From Microvirga ossetica (GTDB lineage Bacteria > Pseudomonadota > Alphaproteobacteria > Rhizobiales > Beijerinckiaceae): a stretch of 64,000 nt of DNA. The DNA is taken from positions 1,533,501-1,597,500 of the forward strand of contig NZ_CP016616.1 in assembly GCF_002741015.1 (NCBI RefSeq), in the 5' to 3' direction. This document shows positions 17,721 to 26,546 of this stretch, piece after piece. Below the pieces are notes generated by a model. It made no database searches. It saw only the letters and a list, made by a program, of their open reading frames with translations, and had not been told where the DNA came from. A program made the translations under genes and the position numbers. Positions within the stretch are counted from its first letter, which is position 1. Each line of letters begins with the position of its first letter.

Positions 17721-18884
17721 TCAGAGCCGTCCGGCCAGGGCATCCTCGAAGAGCTTGCGCGCGCTCTCCCTCGTGATCGGCACCGGATTGCCGCCGGCGG
17801 TCGGATCGTTCGGCGCCATCTCGGACATCTCATCGAAGCGGGCGCTGTCGACCTTCAGGCCCTCCAGCGTATGCGGCACGCCGAGATCCTTGCGTAGCTT
17901 GAGAACCCAGTCGAGGAAGGCCTGGAACGAGGGCTCGAGGCCGATATAGGCGGCAAGCCGCTCGACCCTTTCCTCGATGGCCTTGCGGTTATAGACCAGC
18001 ACGTAGGGCATGAAGACCGCATTGGTCAGGCCGTGATGGGTGTCGTAGAGCGCGCCGGTCGGATGCGACAGGGCATGGATCGCGCCGAGGCCCTTCTGGA
18101 ACGCGGTGGCGCCCATGGCGGCGGCCGACATCATCTGCGCGCGCGCCTCGATGTCCTTGCCGTCATGGTAAGCGCGCGGCAGGTATTCCCTCACGAGGCG
18201 GATGCCCTCGACCGCGATGCCGTCGGCCATAGGGTGATAGCCGGGCGCGCAATAGGCCTCGATGCAATGGGCCAGCGCATCGAGGCCCGTTCCGGCCGTG
18301 ATGTGCGGCGGCATGCCCACCGTCAGCTCCGGATCGCAGATCACAATCTTCGGCATCATCAGCGGATGGAAGATCACCTTCTTGGTATGCGTCGCTTCCT
18401 GCGTGATCACGCCGGCGCGGCCGACCTCGGAGCCGGTGCCCGCCGTCGTCGGCACGGCGACGATCGGCTGAATACCCTTGGGGTCCGCGCGGGTCCACCA
18501 ATCGCCGATATCCTCGAAATCCCACATGGGCCGCGTCTGGCCAGCCATGAAGGCGATGACCTTGCCCGCATCGAGCGCCGAGCCGCCTCCGAAGGCGACG
18601 ACGCCGTCATGCTTGCCGGCTTTCAACGCTTCGAGACCCTTGTAGACATTGGTCTCGACCGGGTTCGGCTTGATGTCGGAAAAGATCGCGGCCTTGAGGC
18701 CTGCGCCGGTGAGCTGATCGAGCGCCGCCTTCGTCATGGCTTGAGTCGCCAGGAACGGATCCGTCACGATGAGCGGAGCCTGCATGCCGACTGCCTTGCA
18801 GGTTTCCGCAAGCTCGGAAATGCGGCCTGCCCCGAAGCGCACGGCGGTGGGGTAATTCCAGTTGGAGCGGGGAGATGAGGTCAT
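17721..18884 (-). CDS. Iron-containing (group III) alcohol dehydrogenase
   Basis: A 387-aa Fe-ADH: NAD-binding GGGSALDAGKVIAF near residue 98 and VPTTAGTGSEVG near 145. The metal-ligand region includes DALAHCIEAYCAPGYHPMAD and GAIHALSHPTGALYDTHHG with the expected His residues. Last gene of a five-gene minus-strand operon, 11 bp after the aldehyde dehydrogenase. In this context it plausibly oxidises the hydroxyl of a gamma-glutamylated amino alcohol to the aldehyde; that substrate is inferred from the neighbours only. Confidence 0.9.
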   Translation of the reverse strand: MTSSPRSNWNYPTAVRFGAGRISELAETCKAVGMQAPLIVTDPFLATQAMTKAALDQLTGAGLKAAIFSDIKPNPVETNVYKGLEALKAGKHDGVVAFGGGSALDAGKVIAFMAGQTRPMWDFEDIGDWWTRADPKGIQPIVAVPTTAGTGSEVGRAGVITQEATHTKKVIFHPLMMPKIVICDPELTVGMPPHITAGTGLDALAHCIEAYCAPGYHPMADGIAVEGIRLVREYLPRAYHDGKDIEARAQMMSAAAMGATAFQKGLGAIHALSHPTGALYDTHHGLTNAVFMPYVLVYNRKAIEERVERLAAYIGLEPSFQAFLDWVLKLRKDLGVPHTLEGLKVDSARFDEMSEMAPNDPTAGGNPVPITRESARKLFEDALAGRL

Positions 18885-18895
18885 GGTGCGTTCAA

Positions 18896-20287
18896 TCAGA
18901 TCTGACGGAGGTGGTAGGATTTCGGACGGGTGAGCGACTCGTAGGCCAGCCGCGACAGGCTCGCGCCGCGGCCCGTGTCCTTCACGCCGGTCCAGGCGAG
19001 CGCGGGATCGAGATAGTCGCAGCGGTTCATGAACACGGTGCCGGTCTCGAGCTTCTCGCCGATGGCTTCCGCCGCATCGACATCCGAGGTCCAGATCGCG
19101 GCGGAGAGGCCGTAGGGCGAATCGTTCATGAGGCGGATCGCCTCCTCGTCGCCCTTCACCTTCATGATGCCGACGGTGGGGCCGAAGCTCTCGTCGCGCA
19201 TGACGCTCATGGAATGGTCCACATTGGTCAGCACCTGCGGTGCGAGATAGGCGGTGTTTCCGGTATCCGCTGCGAAAGGCTTCGTGTCGATATGCGCCTT
19301 CGCGCCCTTCGCCACGGCTTCCGCGTTCTGCTGGCGCACCAGATCGGCGAAGCGCTTGTGCGCCATCGGGCCGAGCGTCGTCGCTTCGTCCAGCGGATTG
19401 CCGAGCACATAGGTGTTCACGAGATTGACCGCGCCCTCGACGAAGCGGTCGTAATGCTTCTCATGCACATAGATGCGCTCGATGCCGCAGCAGCACTGAC
19501 CCGAATTGAAAAAGGCACCGTCGACGAGGTTTTCGATGGCGTGATCAAGATTGGCGTCCGCGCGCACATAGGCCGGGTCCTTGCCGCCGAGCTCGAGCCC
19601 GAGCGAGGTGAAGGAGCCCGCCGCTGCGCGCTCGATGGAGCGCCCGCCGGAGACGGAGCCGGTGAAGTTGCAGTGATCGACGAGGCCGGAACCGAGAATG
19701 CGGCCCGTCTGGTCGTGGGAGAGATGCATGTTCCGGAACAGGCCCTTCGGCAGGCCGGCCCGGTCCATCGCCATCTGGAAGCGCTCGCCGGCCAGCACCG
19801 TCTGCGACGCGTGCTTGAGCAGCACCGCATTACCGGCCATCAACGCCGGCACAATGGTGTTGATGGCGGTGAGATAGGGATAGTTCCAGGGCGCGATGAC
19901 GAGAACGAGGCCGACCGGCTCGCGCTTGATCATGCGGCGGAAGCCCGGCTTCTCGTCGTCGGCTGGGATCGGCTGCAGGCTCTTCTCCGTAATCGAGATC
20001 ATGTAGCGCGCCCGCTCCTCGACCCCGCGAAACTCGCCGCTGTAGCGCACCGGGCGGCCCATCTGCTGGGCGATCTCGGGCACCACCTCCTGGTTCATGG
20101 CGAGCAGCGCATCGAGGAAGGCGGAGACCTTCGCAGCGCGCTCGGCAATCGAGGTGTTACGCCATGCCTTTTGCGCCTCGCGCGCGGCCTTGACCGCCGC
20201 ATCGATGGCGGTCTCGGACATGATCGGACGGCGGACGAGCTCGCGTCCGTCGATGGGGGAAATGCAGACGATATCGGTATCGGCCAT
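18896..20287 (-). CDS. NAD(P)-dependent aldehyde dehydrogenase
   Basis: A 463-aa ALDH. Cofactor site is VIAPWNYPYL near residue 133, glycine motif FTGSVSGGRSIERAA, general-base Glu in LGLELGGKDPAYV, and catalytic Cys in FFNSGQCCCGIERIYVHEK near 276. MNRCDYLDPALAWTGVKDTG lies near the C-terminus. Start ATG 20287 has AGGAG; the longer frame upstream runs through a REP-like repeat and is not coding. Operon position between the gamma-glutamyl ligase and the Fe-ADH suggests it oxidises a gamma-glutamylated aminoaldehyde to the acid, as PuuC does in putrescine breakdown. Confidence 0.92.
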   Translation of the reverse strand: MADTDIVCISPIDGRELVRRPIMSETAIDAAVKAAREAQKAWRNTSIAERAAKVSAFLDALLAMNQEVVPEIAQQMGRPVRYSGEFRGVEERARYMISITEKSLQPIPADDEKPGFRRMIKREPVGLVLVIAPWNYPYLTAINTIVPALMAGNAVLLKHASQTVLAGERFQMAMDRAGLPKGLFRNMHLSHDQTGRILGSGLVDHCNFTGSVSGGRSIERAAAGSFTSLGLELGGKDPAYVRADANLDHAIENLVDGAFFNSGQCCCGIERIYVHEKHYDRFVEGAVNLVNTYVLGNPLDEATTLGPMAHKRFADLVRQQNAEAVAKGAKAHIDTKPFAADTGNTAYLAPQVLTNVDHSMSVMRDESFGPTVGIMKVKGDEEAIRLMNDSPYGLSAAIWTSDVDAAEAIGEKLETGTVFMNRCDYLDPALAWTGVKDTGRGASLSRLAYESLTRPKSYHLRQI

Positions 20288-20310
20288 AAGGCCGTCTCCT
20301 TCAGCAATGA

Positions 20311-20468
20311 TCCCCTCCCCCTTGCGGGGAGGGGTAAGGGGTGGGGGTGGCACGACGGGACGCGAGATCAAACCAGTCAGACGCTGTATCAGTATCATCA
20401 TTAAGCGACGAACGAAGCACTCTGACTTTGCGACCCCCACCCCTACCCCTCCCCGCAAGGGGGAGGGA
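20311..20468. repeat. Inverted pair of C/G-rich REP-like repeats in an operon gap
   Basis: Copy A (20311-20348) contains CCCCTCCCCCTTGCGGGGAG and a GGGGTGGGGGT tail. Copy B (20433-20468) is nearly the exact reverse complement. Each copy also forms its own hairpin around CCCTTGCGGG. The two face each other over about 85 bp between the ligase and ALDH genes, so the RNA could fold into one long stem. Effects on mRNA stability or partial termination are inferred. Confidence 0.75.
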
Positions 20469-20503
20469 AGATGCGCATTCATGCTTGAGGTCTCGCAAAC
20501 CTC

Positions 20504-21874
20504 CTAAATGATCTCGAAGTAACGGGCGAGCTGCCAATCGGTGATGGCCTTGCGAGCCTCGCGCTCCTCCCATTCGCGAGTTGCGGCGTAGTGCTCGACG
20601 AAGGTGTCGCCGAAGAGTTCGCGCGCAGCCGCGGAGCCCTTGAGCCGCTCTGCGGCCTCGCCGAGCGAGCGCGGCAGCGCCCGCTCCTTCGGATGCTCGA
20701 CCGCATAGGCGTTGCCCTGGATCGGCTCGCCCGGATCGACCCGGTTCTCGATGCCCCATAATCCGGAGCCGATGGCGGCGGCAAGCGCAATGTATGGGTT
20801 GATATCGGCAGCAGCGACCCGGTACTCCACGCGCTGCGATTTCTCGGAGCCGGGAATGACGCGGAGCGCCGTGGTGCGGTTCTCCACGCCCCAGGCGGAA
20901 TCGGTCGGCGCCCAGAAGCCGGGGATCAGCCGCGTGTAGCTGTTCACCGTGCAGGCGACCATGGCGAGGAGTTCGGGCATCAGCTTTTGCTGGCCGCCGA
21001 CGAACCAGCGCATGGTCTCCGACATGCTATGTTGGCCGTTCGCATCGTAGAACGCGCCCTTGCCGGTGCGGATATCGCGCAGCGATGTGTGCAGGTGGCC
21101 GGACTGGCCGGGCCAGTCGCGCGACCACTTGGCCATGAAGGTCGCCATCCAGCCGCGGCGCTGGGCCAAAATCTTGGTGTAGGTCTTGAAGAGCGCCGCC
21201 TTGTCGGCCGCCTTCAACGCGTCGTCGACGCGGATCGCGGCCTCGAGAACACCGGGACCCGTCTCGGTGTGCAGACCCTCGATCTCGAAATCCATCCTGT
21301 TCGCGAGGTCGAGAAGCTCGTGATAGAAATCCGCGTGCACGCCGGAGCGCAGCACCGAATAGCCGTAGAAATCCGGCGTGATGTTCTTCAGGTCGCGATA
21401 GTTCTTCTCGCGCACGGAATGCGGCGTCTCCTCGAACAGGAAGAACTCGAACTCGGCCGCCGCCGAGACCGCGAAACCCATGTCCTCGGCTTTTTTCAGC
21501 ACGCGCCGCAGCACGCCGCGCGGGCAGGCACCCTCCGCATAGCCGTCGAATTCGCCCAGGAAGAACGGAAGGTCGTTCTCGAACGGGATGAGCCGCATGG
21601 TCTCCGGCAGCACGCGCACCGAGGCATCCGGATAAGCCGTGTGCCAGCCGGTGAGCTTGGTGTTGTCGTAGAGCTGATCGTTGGAATCCCAGCCCAGCAC
21701 CACATCGCAGAAGCCAAAGCCCTTCTCGAGGGCGGATTCGAACTTGTCGCGGGCCATGTACTTGCCACGCATGATGCCGTCCACATCGACGATTCCGACC
21801 TTCACAAAGGGGAGATCGCGGCTGCGCACATATTCCAACGCATCGGCGGCATTCTTGATCTTGGGAGCGTCCAT
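20504..21874 (-). CDS. Glutamine-synthetase-like gamma-glutamyl-amine ligase
   Basis: A 456-aa GSI-fold protein: beta-grasp N-terminus (VKVGIVDVDGIMRGKYM), catalytic EFEFFLFEE, HTETGPGVLEAA, and GQSGHLHTSL in place of the nucleotide-loop GSGMHxHxS. The C-terminal arginine region is RVEYRVAAADINPY. It resembles PuuA/GlnA3-like enzymes, which ligate glutamate to amines instead of ammonia. Next to an ethanolamine-type permease, an ALDH and a hydrolase, it most likely makes gamma-glutamyl-ethanolamide or a related amide using ATP. True nitrogen assimilation is less likely in this operon. Confidence 0.9.
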   Translation of the reverse strand: MDAPKIKNAADALEYVRSRDLPFVKVGIVDVDGIMRGKYMARDKFESALEKGFGFCDVVLGWDSNDQLYDNTKLTGWHTAYPDASVRVLPETMRLIPFENDLPFFLGEFDGYAEGACPRGVLRRVLKKAEDMGFAVSAAAEFEFFLFEETPHSVREKNYRDLKNITPDFYGYSVLRSGVHADFYHELLDLANRMDFEIEGLHTETGPGVLEAAIRVDDALKAADKAALFKTYTKILAQRRGWMATFMAKWSRDWPGQSGHLHTSLRDIRTGKGAFYDANGQHSMSETMRWFVGGQQKLMPELLAMVACTVNSYTRLIPGFWAPTDSAWGVENRTTALRVIPGSEKSQRVEYRVAAADINPYIALAAAIGSGLWGIENRVDPGEPIQGNAYAVEHPKERALPRSLGEAAERLKGSAAARELFGDTFVEHYAATREWEEREARKAITDWQLARYFEII

Positions 21875-21934
21875 TTAAGAAAAACCTTGAGCGGGACAGG
21901 GAGGGAGCGCGCAGGACGCGCCCCCTTTGGATCG

Positions 21935-23470
21935 TCAGTACGTCTTGTACTCGCTCTCGCCCTTGGTGAGCGCGAACCCCTCCTCCGGCGAGAGGATGAG
22001 CTTGTGGCGCCCGATGAGCAGGAAATAGGCCATCATCACCGCATAGTAGATGACGACGCCGATGACCGCACCCCGGAACACCGAGTCGGTGAGCTGGAAG
22101 TAAAGCGTCACCGCCGCAATCGCCATGCAGATCACCGCGCCGGCGATGCCGAACGGGCTGTTGTAGGGACGATGCAGGTCCGGGAACTTCTTCTTGAGCA
22201 CGATATAGGACATGCCCTGCATGAAGTAGGCCAGCATCGCGCCCGCCACCGCCATGTTGAGCAGCGTGCCGCCGATGATGCTCGCACCTGATTCGGCGCC
22301 GACCGAGAACCAGATGATCAGCATCACAAGGAGACCGAGCACCGCGCCTGCGATCAGCGCCACATGCGGCGTCTTGCGCTCGCCGTGCGTCACCGACAGG
22401 ACGCTCGGGAAGTAGCCTGCCCGCGAGAGCGAGTAGATCTGCCGGCCGAAGGCGAAGATGATGGTGTGGAACGAGGCGATCAGACCGATCACCGCGATCG
22501 CCGCCAGGATCTTCGCGATATCCGTGCCGAACAGAGTGCGGAACCCGTCGAGGAGCGGCTCGCCGGACTTGCCGAGGCCGGCGGCACCCGGCGCGATGCC
22601 CGTGTTCAGGAAGAGCACGAGGAACGCGGATGCGATGAGCGTCAGGATGCCGGCGATGATGCCCTTGGGCATGTCGGTCTGCGGATCGTGCGATTCCTCC
22701 GCCGCGAGCGGCAGTTGCTCGATGGCGAGGAACAGCCACACCGCGAAGGGCAGCGAGGCGAGGATGCTGCCGAATCCTAAGGGCAGGAACGCGCCGTTGC
22801 CGGTCGGCAGTTCCGCACCATCGGGGCCGATGTTCAGGGCCCAGAGCGAGAAGTCGAACTGCCCGGAGAGCAGCACCGAGACGTAGAAGAACGCGAGCAC
22901 CGCAAGCGCTGCCACCGTGACGCCCACCGTGACCTTGAACGACAATTCAACGCCGACGATGTTGAGGCCGACGAAGAGCGCGTAGCACAGGATCCAGTAG
23001 ACGGGCTGGAAGGCCGGCGCCGTCTCGAAGATCGCCGAGAGGTACGAGCCGATGAAGAACACGATCACGGCCGGGGTCAGCACGAACTCGATGTTCTCGG
23101 CGATGCCCGTGATGTAGCCCGCCCACGGACCCATGGAGGTGCGGGCGAACGAATAGGCGCCGCCCGTATGCGGCAGGGCCGGCGACATCTCGGCGATCGA
23201 GAACGTCAGGCCGAGATACATGATGGCGATGATGATGGTGGCGAAGAACATCGCCCCGAAGCCGTTGCTGAGGCCGAGATTCCAGCCCGAATAATGGCCT
23301 GAGATCACCGCGCCGACGCCGAGCGCCCAGAGCGACCAGACGCGGGCGTGACGCTTCAGGCGCCGCGCCTCGAAATAGCTTTCGTCCACCGTGGTATAGG
23401 TGATGCCGGCGGTGCCCTGGGCCCCGGCCGGCGGGGCATGAACCCCGGTGCTTCCTTGTCCGACTGACAT
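21935..23470 (-). CDS. APC-superfamily permease of the ethanolamine-permease type
   Basis: A 511-aa, about 12-helix amino-acid/polyamine/organocation permease. The signature block GVGAVISGHYSGWNLGLSNG, MSPALPHTGGAYSFARTSMG and ITGIAENIEFVLTPAVIVFF is characteristic of the ethanolamine permease branch. It would import a small amine across the inner membrane by cation symport. Start ATG 23470 has GGAGG. It sits in the operon between the N-formylglutamate-amidohydrolase-like gene and the gamma-glutamyl ligase and is the main clue to the operon substrate. Confidence 0.88.
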   Translation of the reverse strand: MSVGQGSTGVHAPPAGAQGTAGITYTTVDESYFEARRLKRHARVWSLWALGVGAVISGHYSGWNLGLSNGFGAMFFATIIIAIMYLGLTFSIAEMSPALPHTGGAYSFARTSMGPWAGYITGIAENIEFVLTPAVIVFFIGSYLSAIFETAPAFQPVYWILCYALFVGLNIVGVELSFKVTVGVTVAALAVLAFFYVSVLLSGQFDFSLWALNIGPDGAELPTGNGAFLPLGFGSILASLPFAVWLFLAIEQLPLAAEESHDPQTDMPKGIIAGILTLIASAFLVLFLNTGIAPGAAGLGKSGEPLLDGFRTLFGTDIAKILAAIAVIGLIASFHTIIFAFGRQIYSLSRAGYFPSVLSVTHGERKTPHVALIAGAVLGLLVMLIIWFSVGAESGASIIGGTLLNMAVAGAMLAYFMQGMSYIVLKKKFPDLHRPYNSPFGIAGAVICMAIAAVTLYFQLTDSVFRGAVIGVVIYYAVMMAYFLLIGRHKLILSPEEGFALTKGESEYKTY

Positions 23471-23533
23471 CGAGTTGATCCTCCAAGAAGTTCTGCGTTT
23501 CAGGTCATGGCACGTCATGCGCCATGCCCGTCA

Positions 23534-24322
23534 TCAGAGCGTCCGTGCCCCCTCCCTCAAAAGCGGCGCCAGACGGTGAGCCCACGACGCCTGTCCGTCT
23601 TGTGTGCGGATCAGGTCGTTGCGGATTTCGATCATCAGCGGAGGAAGACCACGCCGTTCGGCGTGGCGCTCGAGGGTGTGGAACACCCGGTCCGCCGGTG
23701 AATAGGGTTCGTTCATGCCGACGATCAGCGCCGGGTCCTGCTTCAAACCGGCCTCGACGCTTTGCGCATAGCGTTCGTCGCGGTCGAAGATGAGGCCGAT
23801 CTGCCAGGGCCGCTTCACGTCGCGGTAGACCGGCGTGAAGGAATGGATGGAAACGACGGCGCCGAGCTGTCCCGCCGCCTGACGCGCATTCGCGAAGGCA
23901 TCGACCGCGCCGTGAAAGGCCTCGTACACCTCGCGCACGCGGGTCGCCCGCTCCGTCGCGTCGAGATCGAGATTGCCGGGGACCGTGGTGCGCTCGCTCA
24001 GCGTCCAGATCGAATCCGGGGCGGAAGGCTCGCGGTTGAGATCGAGCACGAGACGCGAGACGGTCGCATGAATCAGCGGTGCATCGAGCAGACGCGAGAG
24101 CTCCCTTGCCACGCCGAGCGCCCCCGGATCCCAGGCGATATGGCTTTCGAGTTCGGAGGAGGTCAGGCCCAGGGTGCCGTAGCGCGCGGGAAGGCGATTG
24201 GAGGCGTGTTCGCAGATCAGCAGGATCGGCGAACGGCCCTGCGAATTGTCGACGGCAGCGACCGGCTGCTCTGCCGTTGCGGCAGAGGGCATCCCGGCTG
24301 TCACCCGACTCGCCTGCGTCAT
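23534..24322 (-). CDS. N-formylglutamate amidohydrolase family protein
   Basis: A 262-aa FGase-fold metal-dependent amidase: LLICEHASNRLPARYGTLGL near residue 33, SHIAWDPGALGVAREL, VVSIHSFTPVY with metal-ligand His, and C-terminal LMIEIRNDLI. HutG-type members release glutamate from N-formylglutamate. Here no histidine-degradation genes are near, and the first-gene position in a gamma-glutamyl operon suggests it cleaves a gamma-glutamyl amide (for example gamma-glutamylglycine) back to glutamate plus product. That role is inferred. Confidence 0.85.
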   Translation of the reverse strand: MTQASRVTAGMPSAATAEQPVAAVDNSQGRSPILLICEHASNRLPARYGTLGLTSSELESHIAWDPGALGVARELSRLLDAPLIHATVSRLVLDLNREPSAPDSIWTLSERTTVPGNLDLDATERATRVREVYEAFHGAVDAFANARQAAGQLGAVVSIHSFTPVYRDVKRPWQIGLIFDRDERYAQSVEAGLKQDPALIVGMNEPYSPADRVFHTLERHAERRGLPPLMIEIRNDLIRTQDGQASWAHRLAPLLREGARTL

Positions 24323-24444
24323 GCGGCTCTCCGTGATCCTGCCCGAGGCAGGTCGATCCCCGATTGAACGCTTGATACGTTTCTTATAGTTTTTTCATGT
24401 TCTGAAATTTCTGATACAGCTTTTCAAAACCGTCAAGGAGGGCT
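24323..24444. promoter_or_regulatory. Divergent promoter region of the amine operon and its RpiR regulator
   Basis: This AT-rich 122-bp gap separates the minus-strand operon from the plus-strand regulator. It contains the dyad TCTGAAATTTCTGA (24401-24414, core GAAATTTC) and two TGATAC elements (24373-24378 and 24412-24417). A central palindrome of this kind is a plausible RpiR operator serving both directions. Confidence 0.45.
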
Positions 24445-25332
24445 GTGAATCAATCCGGTATGCGTCGCGACCCTCGCCTCCCCCCGACCGCCCCGCCGAG
24501 CCTCGCCGAGCGCATCCGTCTCGAGATGGACGCCTTCACGCCGAGCGAGAAGCGCGCCGCGCACCTGCTTCTGAGCCACTACCCCTTCGCCGGCCTCGAC
24601 ACCGTTGCGGAGTTCGCGTCCCGCGCCGGCATCTCGGCTCCCTCGGTCCTGCGCTTCGTCACGAGGCTGGGTTTCGGCGGCTTTCCGGATTTCCAGAAGC
24701 ACCTGCGCGAGGAACTCGAGGCGCAGCTTCTCTCGCCGCTCGCCAAGGCAAGCCCCTCGGACAAAAGCCAGGGCGCGCCGGCGCTCGCCTCCTTCGCCGA
24801 AGCGGTGATCGCGAACTTAAAGGCGACGGTGGAGAACATCGCCCCGGCCGAGTTCGAAGCGGTGGTGACGCTGCTTTCCGACCCGCGCCGGCACATCCAT
24901 GTCACGGGCGGGCGCTTCACCGGCGCGCTCGCGCGCTATGCCGAGAGCCATTTCCGCATCGTGCGCAGCAACGTGGATTTCATCGAGGGCCAGCCCGCCC
25001 TGTGGCGCGACCGGATGATCGAGATCGGCCGAAAGGACGTGATCGTCGCCTTCGACATCCGCCGCTACCAGGAGGATGTCACGGCGCTTTGCGAAACGGC
25101 GGCGAAGCAGGGCGCGACGGTGGTTCTGCTCACTGATCCGTGGCTCTCGCCCATCGCCCGCGTGGCGCGGCATGTGCTGCCGGCCCACATCGTCGCTCCC
25201 TCTAACTGGGATTCCGCCGCCGGCCTTCTGTTGCTGACCGAGGCCCTCGTCGCCGCCGTCACGAAGCGCCTGTGGGAGACGGCCAAGCCGCGGATGGAGG
25301 CGGTCGAGCGGCTGCGGAACGAGAGATCCTGA
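24445..25332 (+). CDS. MurR/RpiR-family transcriptional regulator
   Basis: A 295-aa regulator. The N-terminal RpiR helix-turn-helix (residues 20-95: FTPSEKRAAHLLL, AEFASRAGISAPSVLRFVTR) is followed by a SIS sugar-isomerase-like domain (about 130-270, HIHVTGGRFTGALARYAE and VVLLTD) that normally binds a phosphorylated or amide effector. GTG 24445 is used, with AAGGAG just upstream. Divergent from the amine-utilisation operon, so it probably controls it; the effector may be a pathway intermediate. Confidence 0.88.
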   Translation: MNQSGMRRDPRLPPTAPPSLAERIRLEMDAFTPSEKRAAHLLLSHYPFAGLDTVAEFASRAGISAPSVLRFVTRLGFGGFPDFQKHLREELEAQLLSPLAKASPSDKSQGAPALASFAEAVIANLKATVENIAPAEFEAVVTLLSDPRRHIHVTGGRFTGALARYAESHFRIVRSNVDFIEGQPALWRDRMIEIGRKDVIVAFDIRRYQEDVTALCETAAKQGATVVLLTDPWLSPIARVARHVLPAHIVAPSNWDSAAGLLLLTEALVAAVTKRLWETAKPRMEAVERLRNERS

Positions 25333-25335
25333 GCG

Positions 25336-26385
25336 TTATTCCGCGGCCTCGGGCCGGCTCCGCTGCAGCCAGCCGATGAGGAACGGCAGAACCAGTCCGA
25401 TGCCGAGAAAGCGGACAAGGTGGTGGATGCCGACATAGAGCGGGTCGAGCCCGAGGATGAGGGCGAGCACCGTCATCGCCTCCAGCCCGCCCGGCGCGAA
25501 GGCGACGAGGCCGTTGGCGAAGCTGACCCCGGCAAGCCACGCCGCAGCGCCGGCGAAGAGCACCGCCACCACCATTCCGACGCCGAAGGAGCCCAGCGCC
25601 GCCACGAGCGCCTGCCTCAGGGTGGAGCGCTGGACGTTGCGAAACCGCTCCGCGATGAACAGGCCGATCAGCACGAGGCCGCCGGTGGCGATGACAGGAG
25701 GAATGACGCCGGTCACCCATTCCGCGCCGTGGCTGACCGCGCTGACCACGGTTGCGCCGAGCAGGATCGGCGCGGCCACCTTCAGCCGGTTGAACACCAG
25801 CCCCAGCAGGAGGCCGCCGAGAAGGATGAAGGCCATGCCTTCCGGGCTCTCGATGGGAAGCCCTTCACCGATCAGCGCCCCCGTATTGCCCCCTCCTCCG
25901 GTCACGACGACGAAGCTCGGCAGAAGCGCGATCAGCACGAAGAGGCGGAAATTCTGCACGATGGCGATGGAGGCGACCTCCGCCTTGCGGTCGGCCGCCA
26001 CGGCGAGAACGGTGGACAGGGCGCCCGGGACCGAAGCCAGCACCGCATCGGCCTTGCGCCAGCCCGACATGCGCACGAGCCAGCCGGTGGATGCCGCGGA
26101 GATCGCCACGACTCCGATCACCAGCAGCATGAGGCTGCCTGGATATCGTCCCATGGCCGCGATGGCGTCGGGCGTCACCGCCGCGCCCATGGCGGCGCCC
26201 GAGATCAGCATGGCGGTGTCGGCAAGCGCCTTCGGCATGGGCACGGCCCAGCCGGTGAGGCCCCAGAGCGTCGCGGCGATGGCAGCGCCCGACAGCCACG
26301 CGGCCGGAACGCCGAGCCAGTGGAAGATGAGCCCGCCGAGTGCGGCGATCAGGATCTGGGCGAGATGGGCAAAGACGAGACGCAT
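25336..26385 (-). CDS. AbrB-family (Gate/AmoA-like) polytopic membrane protein
   Basis: A protein of about 349 aa with two repeats of the AbrB membrane domain and roughly ten hydrophobic helices. Signature pieces are FHWLGVPAAWLSGAAIAA, SGAAMGAAVTPDAI and ASVPGALSTVLAVAAD in the first repeat and FAPGGLEAMTVLALILGLDP in the second. Often annotated 'AbrB family transcriptional regulator' or 'ammonia monooxygenase', neither of which is supported; it is probably a transporter. Start is uncertain: ATG 26385 fits homolog-like beginnings, and ATG 26448 would add 21 polar residues. Convergent with the RpiR gene, 3 bp apart. Confidence 0.8.
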   Translation of the reverse strand: MRLVFAHLAQILIAALGGLIFHWLGVPAAWLSGAAIAATLWGLTGWAVPMPKALADTAMLISGAAMGAAVTPDAIAAMGRYPGSLMLLVIGVVAISAASTGWLVRMSGWRKADAVLASVPGALSTVLAVAADRKAEVASIAIVQNFRLFVLIALLPSFVVVTGGGGNTGALIGEGLPIESPEGMAFILLGGLLLGLVFNRLKVAAPILLGATVVSAVSHGAEWVTGVIPPVIATGGLVLIGLFIAERFRNVQRSTLRQALVAALGSFGVGMVVAVLFAGAAAWLAGVSFANGLVAFAPGGLEAMTVLALILGLDPLYVGIHHLVRFLGIGLVLPFLIGWLQRSRPEAAE

Positions 26386-26546
26386 GAGACTTTGCTCAAT
26401 GGACGTCCTTTCCCCTTGCGTCAAATGCCGATGCTGCGCAGTGGCCATGCGATGAGCGACTGTCGTCGCTGCGGGCTCATCCGGAGCATTGCACGCAACG
26501 CGAAAGCCTGCTGAGATCGCTCACAATTCAAATCGGGGAGGAAACT

